Part shown: one piece after another, positions 50,497 through 57,760 of the stretch | How positions within the stretch are numbered: position 1 is the stretch's first letter | Layout of the letters: every line of letters begins with the position of its first letter | Assembly (NCBI GenBank): GCA_963931865.1 | Contig: OZ007513.1 | Span: 10,441,467 to 10,505,466, forward strand | Length of the DNA: 64,000 nt | From: Axinella damicornis | Lineage: Eukaryota > Porifera > Demospongiae > Axinellida > Axinellidae | Direction of reading: 5' to 3' | Program-made: the position numbers and the translations under genes | The notes under the pieces: model-generated | Databases searched by the model: none | Told to the model about the DNA's origin: nothing | What the model saw: only the letters and a program-made list of their open reading frames with translations

Positions 50497-51709
50497 TCTG
50501 TGCCCATCCATTTGTGCATCTCTCCCCTCTCTGTGCCCATCCAGTTGTGCATCTCCTCCCTCTCTGTGCCCATCCAGTTGTGCATCTCCCCCCTCTCTGT
50601 GCCCATCCAGTTGTGCCTCTCCCCCCTCTCTGTGCCCATCCAGTTGTGCATCTCCCCCCTCTCTGTGCCCATCCATTTGTGCATCTCCCCCTCTCTGTGC
50701 CCATCCAGTTGTGCATCTCTCCCCTCTCTGTGCCCATCCAGTTGTGCATCTCCTCCCTCTCTGTGCCCATCCAGTTGTGCATCTCTCCCCTCTGTGTGCC
50801 CATCCAGTTGTGCATCTCCCTCCTCTCTGTGCCCATCCAGTTGTGCATCTCCTCCCTCTCTGTGCCCATCCAGTTGTCTCCCCCCTCTCTGTGCCCATCC
50901 AGTTGTGCATCTCCCCATTCTCTGTGCCCATCCAGTTGTGCATCTCCCCTCTCTCTGTGCCCATCCAGTTGTGCATCTCCTCCCTCTCTGTGCCCATCCA
51001 GTTGTGCATCTCCCCCCTCTCTGTGCCCATCCATTTGTGCATCTCCCCCTCTCTGTGCCCATCCAGTTGTGCATCTCTCCCCTCTCTGTGCCCATCCAGT
51101 TGTGCATCTCCTCCCTCTCTGTGCCCATCCAGTTGTGCATCTCTCCCCTTTGTGTGCCCATCCAGTTGTGCATCTCCCTCCTCTCTGTGCCCATCCAGTT
51201 GTGCATCTCCTCCCTCTCTGTGCCCATCCAGTTGTGCATCTCCTCCCCCTCTGTGCCCATCCAGTTGTCTCCCCCCTCTCTGTGCCCATCCAGTTGTGCA
51301 TCTCCCCCCTCTCTGTGCCCATCCAGTTGTGCATCTCCCCATTCTCTGTGCCCATCCAGTTGTGCATCTCCCCTCTCTCTGTGCCCATCCAGTAGTGCAT
51401 CTCCCCCCTCTCTGTGCCCATCCAGTTGCCCTCTCTGTGCCCATCCAGTTGTGCATCTCCCCCCTCTCTGTGCCCATCCAGTTGTGTGTGTCCCCCCTCT
51501 CTGTGCCCATCCAGTTGTGCATCTCCCCATTCTCTGTGCCCATCCAGTTGTGCATCTCCCCTCTCTCTGTGCCCATCCAGTAGTGCATCTCCCCCCTCTC
51601 TGTACCCATCCAGTTGCCGTCTCTGTGCCCATCCAGTTGTGCATCTCCCCCCTTTCCGTGCCCATCCAATTCTGCATCTCCCCCCTCTCTGTGCCCGTGC
51701 AGTTGTGCA

Positions 51710-51747
<38 letters not shown>

Positions 51748-53774
51748 TCTGTGCCCATCCATTTGTGCATCTCTCCCCTCTCTGTGCCCATCCAGTTGTG
51801 CATCTCCTCCCTCTCTGTGCCCATCCAGTTGTGCATCTCCCCCCTCTCTGTGCCCATCCAGTTGTGCCTCTCCCCCCTCTCTGTGCCCATCCAGTTGTGC
51901 ATCTCCCCCCTCTCTGTGCCCATCCATTTGTGCATCTCCCCCTCTCTGTGCCCATCCAGTTGTGCATCTCTCCCCTCTCTGTGCCCATCCAGTTGTGCAT
52001 CTCCTCCCTCTCTGTGCCCATCCAGTTGTGCATCTCTCCCCTTTGTGTGCCCATCCAGTTGTGCATCTCCCTCCTCTCTGTGCCCATCCAGTTGTGCATC
52101 TCCTCCCTCTCTGTGCCCATCCAGTTGTCTCCCCCCTCTCTGTGCCCATCCAGTTGTGCATCTCCCCATTCTCTGTGCCCATCCAGTTGTGCATCTCCCC
52201 TCTCTCTGTGCCCATCCAGTTGTGCATCTCCTCCCTCTCTGTGCCCATCCAGTTGTGCATCTCCCCCCTCTCTGTGCCCATCCATTTGTGCATCTCCCCC
52301 TCTCTGTGCCCATCCAGTTGTGCATCTCTCCCCTCTCTGTGCCCATCCAGTTGTGCATCTCCTCCCTCTCTGTGCCCATCCAGTTGTGCATCTCTCCCCT
52401 TTGTGTGCCCATCCAGTTGTGCATCTCCCTCCTCTCTGTGCCCATCCAGTTGTGCATCTCCTCCCTCTCTGTGCCCATCCAGTTGTGCATCTCCTCCCCC
52501 TCTGTGCCCATCCAGTTGTCTCCCCCCTCTCTGTGCCCATCCAGTTGTGCATCTCCCCATTCTCTGTGCCCATCCAGTTGTGCATCTCCCCTCTCTCTGT
52601 GCCCATCCAGTTGTGCATCTCCTCCCCCTCTGTGCCCATCCAGTTGTGCATCTCCCCCCTCTCTGTGCCCATCCATTTGTGCATCTCCCCCTCTCTGTGC
52701 CCATCCAGTTGTGCATCTCTCCCCTCTCTGTGCCCATCCAGTTGTGCATCTCCTCCCTCTCTGTGCCCATCCAGTTGTGCATCTCTCCCCTTTGTGTGCC
52801 CATCCAGTTGTGCATCTCCCTCCTCTCTGTGCCCATCCAGTTGTGCATCTCCTCCCTCTCTGTGCCCATCCAGTTGTGCATCTCCTCCCTCTCTGTGCCC
52901 ATCCAGTTGTCTCCCCCCTCTCTGTGCCCATCCAGTTGTGCATCTCCCCATTCTCTGTGCCCATCCAGTTGTGCATCTCCCCTCTCTCTGTGCCCATCCA
53001 GTTGTGCATCTCCTCCCTCTCTGTGCCCATCCAGTTGTGCATCTCCTCCCTCTCTGTGCCCATCCAGTTGTCTCCCCCCTCTCTGTGCCCATCCAGTTGT
53101 GCATCTCCCCATTCTCTGTGCCCATCCAGTTGTGCATCTCCCCTCTCTCTGTGCCCATCCAGTAGTGCATCTCCCCCCTCTCTGTGCCCATCCAGTTGCC
53201 CTCTCTGTGCCCATCCAGTTGTGCATCTCCTCCCTCTCTGTGCCCATCCAGTTGTGCATCTCCTCCCTCTCTGTGCCCATCCAGTTGTGCATCTCCTCCC
53301 TCTCTGTGCCCATCCAGTTGTGCATCTCTCCCCTCTCTGTGCCCATCCAGTTGTGCATCTCCCTCCTCTCTGTGCCCATCCAGTTGTGCATCTCCCCTCT
53401 CTGTGCCCATCCAGTTGTGCATCTCTCCCCTCTCTGTGCCCATCCACTTGTGCATCTCCCTCCTCTCTGTGCCCATCCAGTTGTGCATCTCCCCTCTCTG
53501 TGCCCATCCAGTAGTGCATGCATCTACGGATAGTTTTTCCTGTGCAAACACATTCACATATAGCTACACAAATCTTAATATGCTGCTCTCAGTCCTGAGA
53601 ATGTCACATGACAATGTTGAATGTTCAACTACAGCATTGTTGTTGCTCTCCTCCAGCCTTTGGGGTAACAACTTCACTGAGGGAGGGAAAGCCAAACTAC
53701 GACAGGCAGCAGAAGAAAGGAAGAGCTTCCCAGACTTTGTTGAGCTTGATCTAAAGTATTATTTATTCTTGTAA
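21364..53774 (+). CDS. NLR innate immune receptor: CARD-like + DEATH + NACHT + LRR (16 exons)
   Basis: Join: 21364-21688, 21861-21914, 22636-22725, 23458-23757, 24057-24128, 26381-27983, 28405-28488, 28758-28838, 29431-29508, 32705-32812, 35744-35827, 38982-39065, 41825-41908, 43736-43819, 48034-48117, 53657-53774. The sum is 3,333 nt, 1,110 residues. All borders are AG/GT and all phases agree: phase 1 up to the NACHT exon, phase 2 after it. Domains: CARD-like fold about 1-108; DEATH about 157-257; NACHT with Walker A GRPGCGKTT from residue 369 and Walker B VLDGLDEY from 445; FAHLTFQEFLAAYHL from 661; LRRs about 815-1085. NLRs are cytosolic NTPase sensors that oligomerise and signal through N-terminal death-fold domains. 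Sponges have large NLR families with CARD or DEATH N-termini; both together is less usual. The model rests on splice logic without RNA; extra or alternative exons are possible, especially at 28-33 kb. Confidence 0.88.
21861..21914 (+). CDS. NLR exon 2: linker
   Basis: 54 nt, acceptor actttag, donor GCAG|gtagta. It encodes EEYRDMQTSCFGHTEDDA in phase with its neighbours: an acidic, probably flexible linker. Confidence 0.7.
22636..22725 (+). CDS. NLR exon 3: linker
   Basis: 90 nt, acceptor ctcattag, donor GGCG|gtaagt. It encodes DISEESHATLPSPPADTAGR and a short tail (ALWSDCQPSG), a P/S-rich linker in phase. Confidence 0.7.
23458..23757 (+). CDS. NLR exon 4: DEATH domain
   Basis: 300 nt, acceptor cttccag, donor AGAG|gtttgt. 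It encodes a full DEATH domain: LKVLLQDVAGYWIAIADQLG, then SDFLRDLLNRWINQENPLPS and LEVLCQAL...GVARKLKETF. The W-x-x-I-A-x-x-L-G and L-L-x-x-W patterns are characteristic. DEATH domains recruit signalling partners by homotypic contact. Confidence 0.9.
24057..24128 (+). CDS. NLR exon 5: linker with basic patch
   Basis: 72 nt, acceptor caaaag, donor CAAG|gtaatg. It encodes SMQTAPQPPAKRMRLDDDQL in phase. The PPAKRMRLDDD stretch resembles a monopartite nuclear localisation signal. Confidence 0.7.
24185..24420. repeat. Degenerate repeat units in NLR intron
   Basis: The motif GGCCTACAAGATTCTGACTA followed by a GTGATCGC block appears at about 24190 and 24345. It appears again at 25568 and 25791, giving four diverged copies in one intron. 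Confidence 0.55.
24626..25008. mobile_element. hAT-type non-autonomous transposon
   Basis: 383 bp. Terminal inverted repeats TAGTGATGCACCGATA and TATCGGTGCATCACTA are perfect. Perfect 8-bp target duplications GTATCCAC lie at 24618-24625 and 25009-25016. The 8-bp duplication and TIR type are diagnostic of hAT. No transposase. It is inserted in the intron before the NACHT exon. Confidence 0.93.
25603..25652. mobile_element. TAGCCTCGTTC hairpin with target duplication
   Basis: A 50-bp member of the hairpin family flanked by TGTGATC at 25596-25602 and 25653-25659. It interrupts a GATTCTGAC...GTGATCGC repeat unit whose uninterrupted form is seen at about 24210. Confidence 0.8.
26381..27983 (+). 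CDS. NLR exon 6: NACHT NTPase and winged-helix region
   Basis: 1,603-nt exon, acceptor cattgcag, donor CTCAG|gtgtgt. Walker A EGRPGCGKTTLLNRISLDW at 26641; Walker B VCIVLDGLDEYP at 26863; sensor-like VVIASSRPAA; winged-helix GVYEKFMLYTLL; and FAHLTFQEFLAAYHL at 27520. The last forms the superhelical end typical of animal NLRs. The exon ends inside the first LRR-like segment (SLTELSFESCYLG...LTNVKRL). All key NTP-binding residues are intact. Confidence 0.96.
28040..28301. mobile_element. Probable hAT-like MITE in NLR intron
   Basis: Ends TAGGCCTTAAACGAC and (inverted) TAGGGCCTGAACAATG are imperfect TIRs. Flanks GTACGTAT and GTATATAT could be a diverged 8-bp duplication. The interior has repeated CGACTAGTCGACTAATT-like blocks. 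Confidence 0.45.
28405..28488 (+). CDS. NLR exon 7: LRR unit
   Basis: 84 nt, acceptor atcttcag, donor TTGGA|gtaagt. It encodes LKKTLIRKKVVSSFLTFLGR then FPNLESL, one 28-residue leucine-rich repeat in phase 2 on both sides. Confidence 0.78.
28758..28838 (+). CDS. NLR exon 8: LRR unit
   Basis: 81 nt, acceptor tctacag, donor TTGAT|gtgagt. It encodes a 27-residue repeat ending FAAILSSLKALRSL, in phase with both neighbours. Confidence 0.75.
29431..29508 (+). CDS. NLR exon 9: LRR unit (borders less certain)
   Basis: 78 nt, acceptor acaatag, donor ATCAG|gtttgt. It encodes SVVIRSGGGILQLLEAIPTL then EMI, an LRR-like C-terminal half in the right phase. The frame is also open upstream to an acceptor at 29339, so the exon may be longer. 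Confidence 0.55.
32705..32812 (+). CDS. NLR exon 10: LRR unit
   Basis: 108 nt, acceptor gtttgcag, donor ATTAA|gtgagt. It encodes 35 residues ending VIAELFKLCPRVRSI. Splicing to 35744 yields VRSINLSMNNIGDEG, a perfect LRR junction. Confidence 0.8.
33925..34480. mobile_element. AATTCGAACA element copy (pogo/Tigger-like ends?)
   Basis: It is similar to 60313-60995. It begins with TAATTCGAACACTCC-type sequence. On the minus strand both copies share an open stretch with RAETE..T.QTN.SATTL. The TTCGAAC-rich ends recall pogo/Tigger elements, but no transposase catalytic motif is recognised. Confidence 0.45.
35372..35447. mobile_element. TAGCCTCG hairpin with empty site in paralogous block
   Basis: A 76-bp hairpin is present in U1. 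The matching place in U2 (about 38665, CTTACCCCAAGTACCATAAG) lacks it. The flanks ACCCTAAGT and ACCTCAAGT look like a diverged 9-bp target duplication. Confidence 0.82.
35744..35827 (+). CDS. NLR exon 11: LRR unit alpha-1
   Basis: 84-nt symmetric exon, acceptor attttacag, donor CTTCA|gtaagc. It encodes LSMNNIGDEGCAALSRGLQE then CRELQTL, a ribonuclease-inhibitor-type LRR like those of vertebrate NLRs. Confidence 0.92.
36310..36795. mobile_element. MITE with CTAGTCTGG..GCCAGAC termini
   Basis: CTAGTCTGGTGAAGCCAGAC and GAGGGTCTGGTCTGAAGC at the left are mirrored by CTTCAGACCAGACCCTCGC and GGCTTCGCCAGACTAAG at the right. Equivalent elements sit in U2 (39506-40023) and U3 (44159-44671), so it was present before the blocks were duplicated. 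Confidence 0.7.
36971..38199. mobile_element. 1.23-kb foldback element inserted in block U1
   Basis: Starts CATCAAGGGCGCATTGAAGG and ends with the partial inverse GCGCCCTTGATG; GAGTGTTACTAAA pairs with TTTAGTAACACTC. Inner inverted arms rich in GGACTCTGGACTGGA (37430-37560) pair with TCCAGTCC arms (37980-38050). The paralogous site at about 40276 reads straight through (GCTGTATGCGCCTATTAACT), showing an insertion. No transposase. Confidence 0.8.
38230..40270. repeat. Duplicated block U2 carrying an LRR exon
   Basis: Close copy of U1 with LRR exon 38982-39065. Its end (GCGCTTAGTAGCTGTATGCG) is itself repeated at about 40610 and 45510. Confidence 0.85.
38982..39065 (+). CDS. NLR exon 12: LRR unit alpha-2
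   Basis: 84-nt symmetric exon encoding LSGNDIGDEGCAALSRGLQE then CRELQSL. It differs from alpha-1 mainly in the L-S-x-N-x-I turn. Donor CTTGA|gtaagc; with the next exon it yields LQSLDLSDNSLTDAS. Confidence 0.92.
41825..41908 (+). CDS. NLR exon 13: LRR unit beta-1
   Basis: 84-nt symmetric exon, acceptor catccag, donor CTAGA|gtaagt. It encodes LSDNSLTDASVKSISEIITT then VKSLKTL. Its sequence is distinct from the alpha units but it has the same repeat length and phase. Confidence 0.92.
42505..42780 (+). mobile_element. tRNA-derived SINE, copy in D1
   Basis: It contains a perfect Pol III B-box GGTTCGAATCC (42652-42662) and, 60-70 bp upstream, an A-box-like GGTAGCCATACCTCAGCAGG region with tRNA-like spacing. 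Copies lie at 49010-49285 and, diverged, at 15000-15190 (minus). Confidence 0.65.
42781..42920. mobile_element. AAACGATGAAACC foldback element
   Basis: TTAAACGATGAAACCGAGGG at the left pairs with CCCGAGGGTTTCATCGTTTAA at the right, and TCTACGGAATTTAGA pairs with TCTAAATCCCGTATG. It lies within the 680-bp stretch missing from the D2 paralogue. Confidence 0.75.
43736..43819 (+). CDS. NLR exon 14: LRR unit alpha-3
   Basis: 84-nt symmetric exon encoding LSYNKIGDEGCAALSRGLQE then CRELQTL, donor CTTAA|gtaagc. With the next exon it yields LQTLNLQRNSLTDAS. Confidence 0.92.
44898..45495. mobile_element. GGGGCGAGCC element, copy 2, with empty-site evidence
   Basis: It starts GGGGCGAGCCTGAGCGAG and ends CACAATGCCCTGCATTCTCCTAG. 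It interrupts ATGCGCTTATTT|TTAAAATTATGCG. The paralogous sites at 36940 and 40248 read TTATTTAAA without it, implying a 2-bp TT duplication. It contains a nested TAGCCTCG hairpin at 45205-45308. Confidence 0.82.
45205..45308. mobile_element. TAGCCTCG hairpin nested in GGGGCGAGCC element
   Basis: TAGCCTCGTTCCCAGTCCCA at the left pairs with TGGGACTGGGAACGA at the right. Inner GCTTTTCGTTGCTTGCC pairs with GGCAAGCAATGAAAAGC. The terminal GGCTA is lost on the right. Confidence 0.75.
45880..46440. other. Intron stretch between U3 and D2, no gene seen
   Basis: It holds a TTCTTCTTTC microsatellite (45876-45910) and otherwise unremarkable sequence. No coding unit or LRR exon is recognised. Confidence 0.5.
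46467..46739. mobile_element. Large near-perfect palindrome (foldback element)
   Basis: Arms 46467-46584 and 46624-46739 are inverse copies with very few differences, separated by a 39-base loop. The outer ends are ACAAGTAATAAAAAACATTT and its inverse. It lies just left of block D2. The same peptide-like frame appears on both strands for this reason. Confidence 0.93.
48034..48117 (+). CDS. NLR exon 15: LRR unit beta-2
   Basis: 84-nt symmetric exon encoding LQRNSLTDASVKSISEIITT then VKSLKTL, donor CTATA|gtaagt. Unspliced, the frame hits TAG. Spliced, the split codon is TA|C (tyrosine), giving LKTLYLWGNNFTEGG. It is therefore not a nonsense mutation. Confidence 0.9.
49010..49285 (+). mobile_element. 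tRNA-derived SINE, copy in D2
   Basis: Same family as 42505-42780, with B-box GGTTCGAATCC at about 49154-49164. It was co-duplicated with block D2 and lacks the foldback found after the D1 copy. Confidence 0.65.
49560..53520. repeat. 4-kb minisatellite, about 33-bp unit, in NLR last intron
   Basis: About 120 tandem units of TTGTGCATCTCCCCCCTCTC plus TGTGCCCATCCAG, with 31-34-bp variants and shorter units lacking the GTGCATC part. Most units are 33 bp and the sequence lacks stop codons, so several frames on both strands remain open for over 1,300 codons. Codon content is that of a repeat, not a protein. Two poly-C runs (50454-50494, 51711-51745), about 1.26 kb apart, sit in matching unit orders, showing higher-order duplication. 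It lies wholly between NLR exons 48034-48117 and 53657-53774. Confidence 0.95.
53657..53774 (+). CDS. NLR exon 16: terminal exon
   Basis: 118 nt, acceptor ctcctccag, stop TAA at 53772-53774. It encodes LWGNNFTEGGKAKLRQAAEE, then RKSFPDFVELDLKYYLFL, the last LRR half and C-terminus. An FTEGGKxxLRxAxxER pattern is common at the end of NLR LRR domains. No clear AATAAA follows within 100 bases. Confidence 0.9.
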
Positions 53775-54867
53775 CGTTATTCTACATTAATAATAAGTGT
53801 GCAATGAATCTTGACTATTAGTGGTGTTTGCTGCCATGATCTAATTTACACCATTATACCCAGTCTCGATCCATTCACAACTTCACAAACAATAAGCTTG
53901 TATGTATGCATCCATCATTGCACTCCTTTTTCTCACATAATTAATTTTGCATGTAGTTTGCTGTTATGCAGGGAATTGTGGGGTAAAGATGCCGTAGTTG
54001 TACTGCATAATCATTGCAGCCATTCAGAATCCCTAACCAAACTGTAAGATAGTACTCCAAAAAACGATGGCCTGTCCAACTCCACCAGAAACAAATGCCA
54101 TTATCCCCATAAAAATGGGATGAGGTAATGGCCCTTTCGCCTTGTTACCTTGCTGTTTTGAGAGATATATATAGCAAGACAAGCCATGCACCACTGAAAT
54201 TAATTTTATCTTGTTTGCATGTTGTGTAACTTTTTCTATCACATTTTGAAAGTCTTTCAATTAACTTATGATTATTTAAACTCACCCATGTCAAGGAATT
54301 AGGAGAGCTGTGCATGCATCTCTCATGATATGGCTCAGCGGCAATGAACCTGAACCAGGAACACTTAGTATACATGCAATAATTAACCTTGATTCCAGTA
54401 ACGTGCATGAAGCCATGATGTACAATGTTGCTGTTGGTAATCTCAATAGTAATTATTATAACATGCGGGGATTATAGAGGTTGGGCATTTCATCACGCAG
54501 AGAGCCCAACAATATATAGTTATGTATAGGTCACCGCTCTGCAATGGTTCCGTGTTGTGCAATAAGATAAATCCCTGAAGCCTCATTCAGTTCTGGTCAG
54601 TATTGTTCTGAGGATACGTTCAGCATTGTATAGCTAGTCTTGGAAGCACACCCTATATAGGTCCCTGCTTCTCATGTGACTACTCTGTATCTATAATGAC
54701 TGATGGCAGTCATGATAGCCAGGAGTAGGCCTTGGCGGATTTTGCTCGAACTTTTACCTATTTTTCTTTTCTTTTTTTCTCCTGTTATTACCCTATTTTT
54801 CTTTTTCATTCACCTATTTTTCTCAGTTACGCTGGCATTGATTCTGAAAATTTCACATCAATACACG

Positions 54868-55624
54868 GTCAGTGTACAATTGGTTCAATGCGATTTCAAC
54901 TTGGCTACTAAATGAAAATAGCATTCCAGCCATGTTATTTCATTGTGTGACCAAAATGAAAATTGAAAATTGAATCCAAATTGAAAAATGAAAACTGGAA
55001 CACATTGAATTGACCAATTTAAAAATGGAAAATTGAAAATCGAATATGCTGATTGTGCAAATTCAATTTTTTTAAAAATGGAAAATTTAAATTGAAATGC
55101 TTATTGTGCAAATTCAGTTTTTGTAAAATACTGCAAAGCAAGATATACGCTGAAATAGTGCAAATTGATTAATTGGCCACAATGTTCACTGACCTGTCAT
55201 AACTATCCTCAGCCTCATTCCCAGGCGCTTGGCAATTGGGTCAATTACCGAGTGCACGTGCCTGGGAACGAGGCTAAGCTATCCTTGAACTAAAAGTAAT
55301 CAACTGATTACATTATAATGAATAATGAAGCATTTCCATGGTAACGGTGACATCACAGTCCTGCATAATTTATGGTATCATGATGAATGACTCAAATGGC
55401 ACTCAAGAAAATTGAAGCTGGATTCAATTTTCAAATTCAATTTTGATAGTACAATATTAGGCCATTTTCCTGCATACTAACCTCACACTAGTTTGAATAT
55501 TGAAAATTGAAAATGGATTCAATTTTCAATTTTCATTTTGGTCACACAATGAAATAACATGGCTGGAATGCTATTTTCATTTAGTAGCCAAGTTGAAATC
55601 GCATTGAACCAATTGTACACTGAC
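54868..55624. mobile_element. Foldback/MULE-like transposon with 9-bp target duplication
   Basis: 757 bp with terminal inverted repeats of about 115 bp (GTCAGTGTACAATTGGTTCA ... and its inverse). Perfect 9-bp direct repeats CAATACACG flank it at 54859-54867 and 55625-55633. Long TIRs with 9-bp duplications fit Mutator-like elements. The interior is A+T-rich and non-coding. A TAGCCTCG hairpin (about 55211-55276) is nested inside. Confidence 0.92.
55211..55276. mobile_element. AGCCTCATTCCCAGGC hairpin nested in the 54.9-kb element
   Basis: AGCCTCATTCCCAGGCGC pairs with GTGCCTGGGAACGAGGCT around a 30-base centre. Confidence 0.75.
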
Positions 55625-56199
55625 CAATACACGCTTGTAAACACTTGAAAACTGATTTTGAGTGACAATACCTCTGTGACAGTGCATCAATAGCAACAAA
55701 CTATCAGGCTACGTGTTTTAATGGTCAGTATACTTCTGAGTAGTTCTCTCTAATGCGTAGCTAAAACCTACGTAGCTACTGCAAGTACGTAGCTAGCCTA
55801 GTGTACAGTAGTCTACATTGCTATTTCTAAACCTGTACCTGACGTTGTTTTTGAAGATTAAAATTTACAAACCCATTTGTACCTATTTTTCTCATCAGAG
55901 TCAGAAAGTGTACCTATTTTTCCCAGCATAATTCACTATGCTCAGAAGCACCTATTTTTCCCAAAATTATGCTAGCAAAATCTGCCAAGGTCTAGGGCCC
56001 AGGAGTTCTTAGCTGCATGTATACAGTGATCATGAAACAACCAGATGATGGATCGACAAGGATTTGGTATTTAATGTAATAATGCAACGTGCCATTACCA
56101 TCATCATGGAAGATTTGTTCAAGCCACAATTATTATAATGTCATACAAAATTAATGATGACTGTTGTATATGAATAAAAAAATAGAAGTGCTGATTTCA

Positions 56200-57175
56200 T
56201 CACCTAGAAAAGTTGCTAGCGCTAACCTGCTGAGTGTTACCGTACACAGAGGGTTGTACATAAGAAGGGTAGCCTGACACTAGAGTCTGAGGGGGAAATC
56301 CAGGTGTGTTCATTCGAACCATGGTGCTAGTGATGGGCTGGGATGGTAAGCTTTGCATCCCAGGGATGCTAGCAGGATAGGGATAAGGGTACACATTGGG
56401 CATGGTCGGCAGAAGAGGAATGCCAGCTGGGTGTCCGGGGGCTGGCAGCTTGGCTGTGATTGGGTGAGTCAGAGGCATTTGAATTGCTGGGAAGTTTGGC
56501 ATGTTGGCGGTGCTGGTCACGACCTGAGCAGGGTTCAGAGTTGTCTGTATGTTCTGTGCTGCGGCAGAGAGTGGTATAGTTTGGTTGGCGGCGTGGAGTG
56601 GCATGGGGTGGAGGGCCAGGTTCTGACCACCCAACGACTGCACCTGATGCACGTGGGAGAGGGTTGGAGTTCTTGACGTGCTGGCAGTGGAAAAAGCAAA
56701 GGTACCAAAGGAGCTGCCCAGCTGGGCTTGAGGATGAGACACTACTGCTGTTGGTTCAAGTGGAGCTGCTCGACTGACGGTTAATGGTAGGTCAGTAGTA
56801 CTACTGCCACTCAGAGCTGTGTTCACACTAGCGATACTTCTGCCCTCCCTAGTGGCCTCCATGATGGACTGGTTTGAGATGCTACCACCGGGAAGGTTGG
56901 CACTGATACGTGATGATGGTAAGGGAGCAATTAGGGTAGCAATCAGTGGGGCGGTAGCAGCTTGAGATATTGCTGGTAGTCCTTCAAACACGGTCCCTGT
57001 ATACTGCCGGTTGTAGAATTAGCTTGCTGAGGCAAGTGGGGTTTGGGTTGCAAAGGTGCACCTAACGGCTTGAGGTGTGGTTGAGAGGTCATGGCCACCC
57101 TAATCGGAAGTGGGTGTGGTGGTGGTACGTGCTCCAGAGAAATGGTCCTCCACTTGAATGTCCTGAAATTGTCCT
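56200..57175 (-). pseudogene. 3' part of RFX duplicate: P/S/T-rich C-terminus
   Basis: Two overlapping frames cover it. The first (57175 to about 56943) reads a P-rich stretch with MTSQPHLKPLGAPLQPKPHL. The second (about 57018 to the TGA at 56200) reads VFEGLPAISQAATAPLIATL, then about 250 residues rich in P, S, T, A and Q, ending YPSYVQPSVYG...ASNFSR. The frames meet near 56990-57020, suggesting one frameshift or a short intron (ggcag acceptor at about 57004). It probably corresponds to the C-terminal activation region of the RFX gene that lies off the left edge; this cannot be compared here. Confidence 0.5.
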
Positions 57176-57439
57176 CTGATAATAGAATGAAGCAATACAA
57201 ATGGAGTGTGGTTAGCATTGTCTTAGCAACATCAGGTCATTCCATAGGAATACTTGCCATGATATCACATGTCAAGGAAGCACATGGCAATAAACAGAGT
57301 ACACTGCCTCACCTTTCTGCTTGGCCTCTGAGCATGTCTGGCAGTCCCTTCATGGCGTTCTCCAGCCAGGGATTGAGCATGGCGGGGAAGTTGAGCACTT
57401 CCTTGGAGAGGGTATGATGGAAGAGATAGGACAGAGGAA

Positions 57440-57760
57440 TCACAGGAGGGGGAGGAGGAGAGAGGAGAAAGGGGAGGGGAGAGATAGCATGTAGGGGAGG
57501 GGGGGAGGGGGAGGGGGGGGGGGGGGGGGGGGGGGGGAGAGCTCGAGGATGAATTGTCGAAGGGAGGGAGGGAGAGGGGGGCAAATAGGGTGGCCAAAGA
57601 AGGGAAAAAGGGAAGGGGTGGAGAGGGAGACAGGAGATGGAGAGGAGGGAAGGGGACAAGAGGAGGGGCAGAGAGGAGAAGGGAAGGGGGAGGGTAAAGG
57701 GAGGAAGGACAGGAGGAGGAGAATGGGGAAGAGGAGGAGTAGGCAGAGGGGGAGGGGGGA
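57440..57760. repeat. GA-rich purine satellite with 20+ G run
   Basis: Purine-rich plus strand with GGGGAGG units and a long G run at about 57514-57537, in the intron of the RFX duplicate. It is comparable with the tract at 1207-1587, though the intron position differs. Confidence 0.85.

Larger units (their letters stand above)
54726..55994. mobile_element. Outer inverted-repeat element with CCTATTTTTC arms
   Basis: Left end TAGGCCTTGGCGGATTTTGC is mirrored by GCAAAATCTGCCAAGGTCTA at the right. Both arms carry repeated ACCTATTTTTC blocks: three at the left, and three at the right in the same sense. It contains the inner element 54868-55624. Target duplication not clear. Confidence 0.55.

Noticed and set aside
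49498..53557. Very long open frames (over 1,300 codons) on both strands
   Set aside because: They are produced by a stop-free 33-bp minisatellite. Several frames on both strands are equally open, and the array sits inside an intron of a well-supported gene.
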